NCBI GenBank assembly: GCA_002104985.1
Contig: MCGO01000273.1
Location: forward strand, 1-44,075
DNA length: 44,075 nucleotides
Direction: 5' to 3'
Origin: Rhizoclosmatium globosum
Lineage: Eukaryota; Chytridiomycota; Chytridiomycetes; Chytridiales; Chytriomycetaceae
The notes beneath the pieces are model-generated. The model did no database searches. It was not told the DNA's origin and saw only the letters and a program-made list of their open reading frames with translations. The translations under genes were made by a program, and so were the position numbers. Positions 17,849-30,358 of this stretch are shown piece after piece. How positions within the stretch are numbered: position 1 is the stretch's first letter; the number at the start of each line of letters is the position of its first letter.

Positions 17849-19705
17849 ATGACTGACCTTCAACGTGGGGCCTGCGGAAACTGCACCTGCTCCGTATACC
17901 AGGTTCAAACCGGGACCAAGAGATGTCGTGGCTGTAACCATGGTATGGTCTTCCATGAAACGATCGTCAAGACGGCCGCCAAATCAGGAGGAAGTAAGGG
18001 TCATATTCAACAAAGATATTGTTACTCAGTAATATTTCAGAAACTGACTGGAAGAGAAAGATTGAAGCCGCCAAGGCTGAAAAGGACCAGTCAGGAACTG
18101 TGTTTTATGTCTATCGCAACTACGCTGCCTGGATGGTTGTGACGTTGTTTGGGTTTTACCAACTCGCCAATGGCCACAAGGGACCAACTTACGAAAGAGG
18201 GTTTGCTATCGAAGCCTATGCGTATACGGCATGTTGCTTCGGAATTGCCGTGATTTATTCCTTCATTGCGTTCTTTAATGCTCAAAACAATGAAAAAAGA
18301 GATTTGGGAAAGGTAAAAATTTCTTTCTTTCTTCTTTCCTTACAAAGATATTTACAGGTCCTTTGCGTGGTGAACTTCATTTCGATGGTTTCCTACTTGT
18401 TGCAATGGACTGGCTACACTGTTTCTTACACGGACGTGTATGGACACCCCACCGATCCAGCTCGTTTTTATGAATGGATTTCTACCTGTCCTATTTTGAT
18501 TTACATGATTGCCGAAATCACTGACAATCACCATCTCGCCGATAATACTGCCAGCGCTGACTACGTGCTTCTTGTCCTTGGTTACAGTTCAACATTTTTG
18601 AGACAGCCCTTCTCTGAATATGCTGCCATCTCTGCCGCCACATGTTTCTTCTTTGTCGTGAAAGGATTTTCTTCCATGTTTGATCGAGCAATTGAAGGAA
18701 AAACTAATTGTAAGCTCGATGCTGGTTCTCTCTGGAACGCAAAATGGGTCACAATCTTGGCCTGGGCTTCATTCCCTCTCAGTTTCTTTACTCAAAGATC
18801 TGGAATTGTTACATATGAAACTGGTGAAATGATGTTTTGCGTCGCCGATATTTGGTCCAAAGTGTTCCTCACGTTTATTCTTGTAAACGCAACATTAGAG
18901 GAGTCTATGAATTCAAAAGCCAAGAAGATGGAAGCTGTTGCGCATGAGATTGAAAGCCAAATGGCTCAAGCTGATAAGTTGTTGGAGAAGCTCATGCCTG
19001 CAAGGTTTCGCCTCCTATTTTTGATTCAAGATTTTTTCATCCCATCACTAAGATTTTTTCATTGTCTAGCATTGTCGAGGCCATGAAAGCAGGAAAGGCG
19101 ACTGGATCCGAAGAATACTCCTCTGTGACTGTCTTCTTCTCTGACGTAACCAACTTTCACGCATTATCCAACAAGAATTCCACTAAAGAAATGTTGGCAA
19201 CCTTGAACAAGCTCTGGATTGAATACGACGTCATTTGCAAACGCTGGGGTGTGTACAAAGTCGAGACAATTGGTGATGCCTTCCTTGGTGTTGTTGGTGC
19301 ACCAGAACGTGTTCCAGACCATGCTGAGAGAGCTGCTAACTTTGCCGTCGATGTCATTAGTATGGTTCAAGACTTCCGAACTGATAAAGGAGAAGAGCTT
19401 ATTACTCGAGTTGGGCTCAACTCTGGTCCAATCACGGCAGGTATTTTGGGAGACAGTAACCCACATTGGTGCATCGTTGGAGATGCCGTCAACACGGCTT
19501 CTCGGTGAGTTACAGATTATTTTGAGTAATATCAATAACGAATAAGGATAGTATGGAGTCCACTTCGAAGCCAATGAGAATCCACATTTCTGAGAACACC
19601 TACAAACTCATTAAAAACAAGGGATTTAGGCTCGAAGGGCCGGATGTTATGAACATTAAGGGAAAAGGAACCATGAACACATACTGGATAAATGGCCGCT
19701 CGTAA
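17849..19705 (+). CDS. RGC: Rhodopsin-guanylyl cyclase (RGC1 or RGC2), second tandem copy
   Basis: Five exons, 17849-17993, 18041-18312, 18358-19004, 19070-19504 and 19552-19705, give 550 aa. Exons 2-5 have exactly the same lengths as those of the upstream copy (272, 647, 435, 154), so the genes are a tandem duplication. The domain order is the same: Cys cluster (GACGNCTC...CRGCNH), extra helix, rhodopsin with helix 3 FYEWISTC and helix 7 ADIWSK (retinal Lys307), coiled linker, cyclase. All catalytic positions are intact (FFSDVTNF, VETIGDAF, WCIVGDAVNTASR). It begins 126 bp after the stop of the first copy. Differences from that copy are concentrated in the rhodopsin helices, suggesting different wavelength tuning, which is inference. 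Confidence 0.93.
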
Positions 19706-19783
19706 ACGACAGAATATTTTTGCTCTACCTACTCTTTATTCCTTCATAATGCTTCCATTCATTATACACACTTCATTATCCCG

Positions 19784-20395
19784 TTACTTGCTCGCTTCCA
19801 AGTGTATCCCAACAATTAGCTTCAAAAACGAGATCATTTTGGTTTGGAATGGTTCATAAAGGTGTTCATTTGCCAATTCGTTCCAGTTCCCATTGCTCAA
19901 GATGGCTTTCCGTTGATGCAGACCATTTAACCATTCCAAGTATACAGCTGTTGGAATCTTTGCCCGCAAGTCGGCAGCATTGTCCCATAGATCCACAGTC
20001 CAAACTTGATCGATGCTCTCACCCAACCCTCTCAATTCGAGAGCGGCCTGCACATGAAAGTCTAACAGAAGCTCAAGCCACTGTTGAGTGAATAACGGTA
20101 CAATCGCGGATGTGGCGGCGGTCGACGCATCGACAAACGCAACGAGGAGAGTGACGAGCGGCGCGGCAGAGGCTTCACTTCGCGACGACAAGCCGAAGCG
20201 CGCAACGAGTCGGCGCAGCGCGGATTGTCTCAGCACGCGCACGTGCGTGTGGGGCAGACATATTGATTTCAGCGGCGCCGCGGCTTCAAGCGCTTCAACC
20301 GCCGATTGCAGCCGGCCATTCGCAGGCTGCTCGAGCGAGAGCCGAAGGACGTCGCTGCTTTTGGCGTAAGCGAAAGCTACGTCTTCGGTACTTTG
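19784..20395 (-). CDS. Unidentified protein, C-terminal coding fragment (5' end unresolved)
   Basis: A frame open from about 20395 to the stop at 19784 reads as real protein. Its first half is GC-rich and alanine/leucine-rich (LRLSLEQPANGRLQSAVEAL); the second half is Trp-rich (DQVWTVDLWDNAADLRAKI, YLEWLNGLHQRK). The frame has no ATG, and upstream in phase there is a TAG at about 20396. A start in an upstream exon is likely (an ATG frame lies at about 20399-20540), but I found no splice pair that joins in phase. Base composition of 20100-20400 is clearly more GC-rich than its neighbours. I do not recognise the family. Confidence 0.4.
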   Translation of the reverse strand, partial: QSTEDVAFAYAKSSDVLRLSLEQPANGRLQSAVEALEAAAPLKSICLPHTHVRVLRQSALRRLVARFGLSSRSEASAAPLVTLLVAFVDASTAATSAIVPLFTQQWLELLLDFHVQAALELRGLGESIDQVWTVDLWDNAADLRAKIPTAVYLEWLNGLHQRKAILSNGNWNELANEHLYEPFQTKMISFLKLIVGIHLEASK

Positions 20396-20636
20396 TTTCT
20401 ACCTGAGGGCCTGGATGTGTGCTGTGCGAAGTCGCTGGTTACTTCCCAACGTGTCCGAAACTGAGAGCATCAATTCCAACAAAATCTGTATTATTTTATA
20501 AACACGAAGAGAAGAATCTAAATATGACCTTCTCATTTGTACGAAGCGTAAATTACTTCGTTGTGGTAGTATGTGTTCCAAGAAAGGTGATTAACTATTT
20601 AATGATAGAAAGAGCAATTATATGTCGAGCAAAGCA

Positions 20637-22102
20637 TCAATTTTCCATGCAATAAGCCCTTTCCACGTTAGAGTGGAAACTATATCCTGCATCGACTTTC
20701 GAGAGAACATTTTCCACCACAAGCTTCTCCAACGTCAATTCCAGCTTCAGGAACTCTTCTTCCGTCACAGCTGCTTTCTTTATCTCACAGTCGACAGCTT
20801 TGAATACGCGTTTCGAAGTGGCAGCTCGAAGAATGGATTCATAAACGTATTGATTGTGCGGATTGACCACCCTGCCTATTCTTTTTTCCACGTCCTTCAT
20901 TCGATCAGCCCTCACGTCTAGTTAGAAGATTGTGAGATAAAGAAGTGGTAAGAAAATTAAACTACGTTCAAACGGAGTTCCAGCGTTTAGTTCCTCACAG
21001 ACTATAGAAAGCAGCAAGACACGTCCTCCAACCAAATCCCGAACTTGATCGTGAATAGCTGGATCGACCTTTCTCTTGTTCAAGAAATCCTTGATCTGTG
21101 AATCATCCAAGTCTCCCACTCGATACAATTTGCCTCTACTAAAAGCACTACGACCTTAAATGCAATATCGTCAATAAAACGAGCCACTGTATGAGCATAC
21201 GTACTCTCAATATGAGTTTGAGTTGCCCCATCAGCTGCAACGAAAACGGCAACGAAAAGGTTTTCGTCAATCCCTCCTTTCGCGCCACGTTGAAGAATCT
21301 CCAGAACTTTCTCGGAATCTTTCGCAAGAAAATCGCTATTATCGATTACAAGCACTGGCGTGATTCCATAGGTTGAGCGGTACCATGAAGCCAGCTCCTT
21401 GAACTTCTCATACGGGAGTTCCCACCGTTCTGTTAAGTTTTAGAGCTCATAATAAAATCGGTAAATACCTTTTCGAAGGGGCGGGCCCGGTCCATACACC
21501 AATCCATAGAACCAGTCTGATAAGTTGTTTGGCGTGTGGAATTTGAATCCAATAGCATCCGCAAATGCATCTCCAAAATTGCGAGTCTTTTCCGGAACAT
21601 CGACGTAGATTACTCCGCCGCCGACTTTAGAGCAGGCTGCTTTCATCATTGTTGATTTGCCCGAGCCAGTCTCCCCAACAACAACAAAGTAGTTGGCTGG
21701 CTTCTTTGAAGGAGTCACCATTCTCTCGAGGGCGGCTTCCACTGAAGGTCGACGAACGAAATCGGAGACTTCGACGTTGACGGACGGACAAGTTCCTCGC
21801 ACAAGAATGTCTTTGAGCCTCTTTTCATCCAATTCGTGGGAAGCAGTAGCATAGGCAGTTGATAGGCTCACAGAACCAAGAACAAAGACAATGCCGACCT
21901 TTGCAGCAGTCCATCTGACTCTGAAGTAATGCGATTTCACGAAAGGAAGAGTCTGGCCAAAGATACGTCGGTATTCGCATCGGGGCAGGGTAGTAGAAGA
22001 ATAAAGTCGCGGTTGCTGCTTGTGAATTAGGCGTGTGTGGCAGAGAGAGAGGGCTGCAGGCATTGGGATCTGCATTGGGATCTTGCTTGTTGGGCGAAAC
22101 AT
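20637..22102 (-). CDS. Probable mitochondrial P-loop (STAND/archaeal-type) ATPase
   Basis: Exons 21469-22102, 21201-21429, 20966-21138 and 20637-20917 join in phase to 438 aa. The first 60 residues are basic and Ser/Arg-rich, without acid residues, like a mitochondrial presequence, and a hydrophobic segment follows (VGIVFVLGSVSLSTAYA). Walker A is VVGETGSGKSTMM and Walker B is TPVLVIDNSD. A sensor-like block, RGKLYRVGDLDDSQIKDFL, follows, then a helical C-terminus. Similar single-domain ATPases of unknown role are widespread in chytrids. Frame continuity across 21139-21200 needs the intron given here; read unspliced it looks like a frameshift. Function beyond ATP binding is not known. Confidence 0.75.
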
Positions 22103-22163
22103 TTGCTTTGTGGATTTGTCATCATCCAGAACACATCAAATGAAGCAAAGTGAAAATTTATTG

Positions 22164-23721
22164 CTAATTCCCCTTCTTCGTTGCAACTAAAACCATATTT
22201 CGAGGACTTACAACTGGGTCAAACAAGGGGAAAAGCTCTAATTTTTGAAGGTTGTATCTTTCACGACGTTCGTGCAGAAACTGAAAGCGGTCTGCTAATA
22301 ATAGAGATTCAAACACATCCCCCATCATTGATCGTAGTGTCCAAACAATTGCAATCCTCTGGGAGGTTATCTTGAAACGTGTCTCGTATTCTCTCAGTTC
22401 AACCTCAGACACACCTTCGTTTTCTAAATCAAGATACAATCGTGAACATGCAAGTTTCGCATAAGTAGCGAATCCTTGTCTAAAACTGTCCTCCTTCAGC
22501 CTCCCAATTATGATGTCATGATCCGTGGATGACTTACTATTCCGACGTGCTTTCTCCATTAAACCATGATCGTGGAGTACAAGCTGCAATAACGCTCGAT
22601 AATGTAATCGGATGCCATTGTCTAAGAACGTATTGCGTCCCTCCTCATTGTCCCATCTGCACACAGCTTGACAAGCCAAATTTCTTGCCGAAAATCCAAG
22701 TTGGAAGCGGGGTGATTGCGATCTCATATAATTAGAGAGCGGGAATCCCTCGGTTTCGTGATAGAGCCCAATTTCGGGCCTTGATTCTGAAATGCGATTG
22801 TAACAGCATCCAACACAGACCAGGGCACCTGCATCACTTTCAAGAAAATGTTTCATGATTGCTGGCGTCAAATCTCCACATGCATGAAGACCACAGAGCA
22901 AAAATCTACTATCGGAAAGTATTGATGGTTTGTGGGTTTGGGGTTCTTGTCCAACGGCCCCAACCACTTCCTCCACCAATGAGGAAAACTTTTCATTCGC
23001 TTGAACTCGGCGATTAATATGATAAATCTCCCCTTGTGGTGAAGTATTCTTGTAAAGCTGTTTGTTCGCAAGTTCAATCCTTCGTTTCGCTCCACATGTC
23101 TGAATCTCATCATCATCTACACCCACAACAATCTTATCGTATTGATATGCTAGTGAAATATCAAGGTATCCCTGCCCTGCCCCAATATCTAGCACGTGGT
23201 CAATCTGTTCCGATTCCGTAACTGAATTAATCAAAGAAGACAGATATGCAACTTCATGTTGCTTTTTAGGACTCATTCCGTTCTCTGGCTTTCACGATTA
23301 GATACCTTTTAAGCCGCTGAATAGAGTATTGTTGGAAACTCACTCAAGACTGCAGGCAGTGGCTTTATAGGAAGGTTTTTGGCTTTGTCATCAGGAATTC
23401 GGCATAACGACAGTTCTTGTGCTAGTCTTATAAATGCTTTTAGAGATTCGGGCCATTCGGGTTTCACTGCACAAGGTCAGATGAGTGCTTCCTTTTGCAA
23501 GACAGTACAGTACCGATGCCCTTTGATGCCAGCATAATCAAGTCATCCGTAGTAGCGGTCTGTTCAAGTGACGTCCATTCGGTGGGGAACGCTGAATTCC
23601 AGTAATCTTCGATATAGAAGTCGACAGCATGATGCAAATACAGAAAGTCATACTGTCTTATCAAACGGCATAATGTAGCAATATAGCTAGTAACTGATGT
23701 TTCACCGTGGGGCAATTTCAT
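22164..23721 (-). CDS. METTL25/RRNAD1-family S-adenosylmethionine methyltransferase
   Basis: Three exons (23514-23721, 23344-23466, 22164-23284) give 483 aa. The family block GMSPKKQHEV spans the second splice junction, which supports the model. The SAM site is VLDIGAGQGYLD (motif I), with VGVDDDE as the acidic strand end. It is followed by LLCGLHACGDLTPAIMKHF and CVGCCYNRISE, the family's characteristic catalytic-site region (PF13679-type). Human METTL25B/RRNAD1 belongs to this group; substrates are poorly defined. The gene lies 61 bp upstream of the ATPase start on the same strand and is head to head with the kinase gene, with 51 bp between start codons. Confidence 0.85.
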
Positions 23722-23772
23722 GTTGGAGGCTGGCGGAAACCTTCTGGAAGGGTGATAAAGAAGGAAAAACCC

Positions 23773-26171
<2,399 letters not shown>

Positions 26172-26566
26172 TTCACTTTTCCTTACGGGACCTCTTTCAC
26201 TTGTTATTAGTAAATGATTTCTAGATAATATTAATGGCAATCTCTGGACGATGTTTTCGATAGAGGGCCTGGTTTGTCTTTCTTGCAGAAACTGACAATT
26301 CACGAACTAGTTCACTTCACTCACAACTTTCGAAAGAATTCAAAGTCTTGGGGCTCTCTGCTTGTTTGGATCAACGTCGCTTCATCTGACGGCAGAAAAC
26401 CTTTGCTGTAATAGCTCATAGATAGATCAACAGCTGCCATATTTGACAGTTCACAATCGTGTGCAGTTAGTGGCCAACACTGAAAGTGATCATCGCTATT
26501 TCATCAAAATTACTCAAGTACTGTCGAATTATCTACGAATCTGAACTTGACGCGGGATAGAAGCCA
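26172..26566. other. Intergenic, 395 bp; no gene seen
   Basis: Between the kinase stop and the cyclin start I see no conserved coding frame. It should contain the kinase 3' end signals and the promoter of the downstream gene. Confidence 0.6.
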
Positions 26567-29417
26567 ATGAATACAAAACAACCATCAACCTCATCTAATA
26601 ACTATGGATCACAACTTTTAACTTCTGGGTCTCATCCAGGAAGTTCTCGTTCAAATTCTACTATGTCTTATCAGCCGCAGAATGTACAGTTTGATCACTA
26701 CTATGGTCGCGGGTCCAAACGGCTGTCTGAATCTCAAAATCTGTACAGCCATCCAACAGAATTAATTGAAACCCATCTATTGGTACCGTATCAACAACCG
26801 ACTTTGGTCTCCTCTATGCAGCAGCAACATTATTTTCCCTCAACACCAACCTCATATGTCCATGGAACCCAGTCTGTTGCTTCAAAAACGCGACCTTCGA
26901 TTCCTAATTCATCGCACTCGTGGTTTCCACCAAACCAGTCAGATATACTAGGACCATCCTATTCTCAGTCGCAATCTACCATAAAACCTAATTATACTTC
27001 AATTCAAATGCAACCAGTTCTTGATCCAATGACATCTGCTGTCGCTGGATCAAAGATCTTGGGGCAGTCTCAAGGTATGCCAGTGAATTCTCATCAAAAA
27101 ATTCAACGAGAGAATGTATTGGGGCGATGGCCAAGTGACAAAACCTTAGTTTCTGGAGACATGACTGGCGGAGGACTGGCAATGAGTCAAGGACAACATA
27201 ATGCAGCCTTCCACAGTAATACCTTAACTAACGTTGGTGCCAATTACTTCAAACAACATCATCCGCAAACATATCAGCAACAACAACAACAGCTGTTACT
27301 TCAACACATTGCACAGGCGAAATTAATCCACCAACATCAGCAACAACACCAAAACCAACATCAACAATTACCATTGGATTCAGAGTATTCTATAGGGAAT
27401 AGTTCTTCACACTCAATAACGAATCCATATAATTATCCCTCCCAAGCAACTTACCAAAATATGGAAAGAAATATACTGGAAGGCCAGCAATGGCAGCAAT
27501 ATGATATGAACTCCAAATTCAACAATTCAGCTCAGCAACACTATTTAAACCTACAACATCAAGTCCGCCACCAATTACAAACGCCATCATCTCAGCAATA
27601 CTCATTAAATGCTCAGCAAAAATCAAATACTCAACTATTTCACCAACATCAAACTCGAAGTTTCTCACGACCACCAAACTATTCAGACGTCAACTTATTT
27701 CAGCAATCAGATATTCTGCAACAAACTCAAAATCAGGGACAATACGATCCTACTTATTCTGATATCCTAGATGGCGGATGCAATGATCATATCCTGTATT
27801 CCACATCAAGCCACGTCCCTCACCGCACCTCCTCCTTATCTTACTCAAACCTCTATGGAAGTCTAGATCAACAAACTTTACCCAAACCGCTTTCTCATAC
27901 ACTCTACTCGGCACGGGATGTACAAGATGCGGAACTACAAGCAAACGAGACACTTTCTCATTCGTCGGCTTTGAAACTCGCTCAGGCCCCGGATTTGCCG
28001 CCAACTCTGCCCGAGTTTAGTAAATTTATACACCATATGCTGGTTGTCATATTGAAAAAAGTTCCAGCGGGGGATGCAAGCTTAAAGCGATTGGATACCG
28101 AACTATCATTGTATATAGAAAATGTTTTGCAAACTACTGAAGTTGTAGGTTTTATGATATTCGAGTTTGATTTGAATGAACTGAATTTATGGCGATAGAC
28201 GCGAACAACAGCTCTTTTGGCTCTGAAATACGTGTATATGCTGTCGTTAAGGCCTGGATTTCGGTTTGAACCAGGAACTGAAAAAAATGTTATTATATTT
28301 GGATTGATGCTTTCGAACAAGATTCTGGATGATCAGTTGGGTGTTTTGCTTTCACTTTCAAGTAAACAAACCTGATACGTGCTATTAGTACGTTCACAAA
28401 TCGAACTTGGTCAGATGTCTCTAAATTATCACTAGAGGACTTGAATAGATATGAGGTTAGTTTTGAGAGGAATCACCACTCACATACTAATTTACTCTTT
28501 AGATTCATTTTCTGAACCTTCTCAATCACAATAACTTTATTGTGCCTCGAGATGAGTTTTCAAGTTGGGTTATTGCACTCCAGAAATATTGGACTCAACA
28601 AAAGGGAATACCAATACCAACACCTCCAAACTACATGATGAATACACATATCAACTCTTCGTCAGCTTCTATGGCCTCATATACAACAAATAGCTATCCA
28701 TTTGCTCGACGTCACTTCTCGACGACCGAGACCGTTACTGATCCAACAAAGGCTATGCCACCCCCACCACGTTACAATAGTGCATCGTCTGCAAGGACGG
28801 GCTCCCTCGCTGCTGCTTCGGCAGCTGAAGCATTTGATATGATGCGAACAGCTCCCCAACACAATATGCATACACTACCACGAGATTCCAACGTACAAAA
28901 CAACAACTCTACCTCATCAAATAATCAGCAACAGAACTTACTCTATACTTTGAATCAAATGAAGTCTCCTGACACTCATCAACGAAAGTCGTCAACCACA
29001 ATGGACTTCCAACTGAATCACCACCATCACCAACGCTCCTCATCAACACTGCCGAATACTATCGAGCAGCCGCATCTTCAAAACAATCCACAATATCACC
29101 GATCACAGCAGACACAATCTTTACCGTTGTTGAACTTTCCTGTCACGGATGACACAGACGCAGTCTCAGACGCGACAATTACAGCCCTCTCAACACCATA
29201 CCAGGAAGATCGATCTGATATCCTGGGTGGAGGAATGATGGCACGTAGTGGGCTGGAAGGTGCAAGCTCTGATCATTCAAGTTCGTGTTTGGGGTGTTTG
29301 GAATGTCTGCGAGGAATGCAGAATACACTTTATCAAGGAAATATGCTATATTCGGGTCAAGCGGGGGTTTCATATTATCAGGGATCGCAGCCGCATGGGG
29401 TCGGATGGGAGGCCTGA
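26567..29417 (+). CDS. Large Gln-rich protein with a Pcl/Pho80-type cyclin domain
   Basis: Four exons (26567-28141, 28199-28335, 28389-28455, 28503-29417) join in phase to 897 aa. Residues 1-470 are Gln/His/Ser-rich with no fold apparent (runs such as QQQQQQ and HQHQQQHQNQHQQ). A cyclin box begins at FSKFIHHMLVVILKK. It crosses three introns: RTTALLALKYVYMLSLR, then NVIIFGLMLSNKILDDHTF, then NRTWSDVSKLSLEDLNRYE, ending NFIVPRDEFSSW. These match Pho85-type (Pcl) cyclins, which activate a Cdk5/Pho85 kinase. The C-terminus is again Ser/Asn/Gln-rich. The cyclin domain is invisible in single frames because the central exons are 137 and 67 nt. Confidence 0.8.
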
Positions 29418-29544
29418 TGTTACTTTCTTATTTTCTATTGACTACACGCTTTTTCCTCTATTCGGATTGATACAAAGTAAATTGGTTTGCTTTCAGATTG
29501 GACTCATTTTGTTTTTTTCTGGAAGCAACTCCACAACATCCAAA

Positions 29545-30317
29545 ATGTCTGGGAAAGGATCAAGTGCGAAGGGGAAGGCCGGACAGGCTAAGCAACGGCA
29601 AAAGTATCAAAACTCTTTTGCATACAAGAGTGACAAGTATGCAACTCATATGAGGGACATTACGGCTCTTCCTGTTCAGGGACTGTGCAAACGATGTGTG
29701 GATATCATTGATTGGAGGTTAGCACCTCCCTCCTCGCCTTCGATCTTGAGTAGAGGGTATTGATTGACTGTTTCAGAAAGCGGATGGGACAGTACAAGCC
29801 GTTGACGGTGCCCAAAAAGTGGTAAGACTGCTTCAAGTGATTGAATCATGAAATACTCACTTCCTGGTTAGTGTTTCTTGTTCCCAAAAGACTGTGAAAG
29901 AAGCATACCATATTCTGTGTAATCCCTGTGCTCAAAAGAAGAATGTGTGTGCCAAGTGCCAACTTGCTGAAGAGATTCTTCCATCGTGAGTATGAGCATC
30001 GGGATTCCTGCAATCAGAATATGTTAACCTTTCATCTATCTAGTTCTGCTGCTAAAACGCCCGCTGAGTTACTCTTGGAGAAGCAGAATGAGGAACGCTT
30101 GTTGTCTTTGATGACTGAACGTCAGCGCCGTAGTTACCAGCGCAAACTTGAGCGCGGAGAGGATGATGCAGCTCAACGAATTGCGGACCGTGTCAAGAGC
30201 TCATTGCGGGATGATGACGATGACTTTGACTTTGGATTCAGTGACGATGAGGGCATGGGCGATGACCTCGGGGAAGATGATGACGAAGACGATGAAGACT
30301 TCGAGGATGATGAATAA
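29545..30317 (+). CDS. C9orf85-like (DUF2039) small zinc-binding protein
   Basis: Exons 29545-29717, 29777-29821, 29872-29985 and 30044-30317 give 201 aa. The N-terminus (KQRQKYQNSFAYKSDKYATH) and paired cysteines CKRC, CVSC, CNPC and CAKC, with KYKPL-like QYKPLTVPKKC, match the eukaryotic C9orf85 family. An added C-terminal half has an Arg/Glu helix (LLLEKQNEERLLSLMTERQR) and an acidic tail (EDDDEDDEDFEDDE). Function is unknown. The ATG is chosen because the conserved block starts at once after it. Confidence 0.8.
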
Positions 30318-30358
30318 ATGAGAATTTAAGTTTGTTTTCTTTTTGTTTGTCTTTTGAA

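Noticed and set aside
21138..21200. Frameshift in the mitochondrial ATPase gene
   Set aside because: A 62-nt intron with donor gtatgc and acceptor cttttag joins the two frames in phase, so no frameshift is needed.
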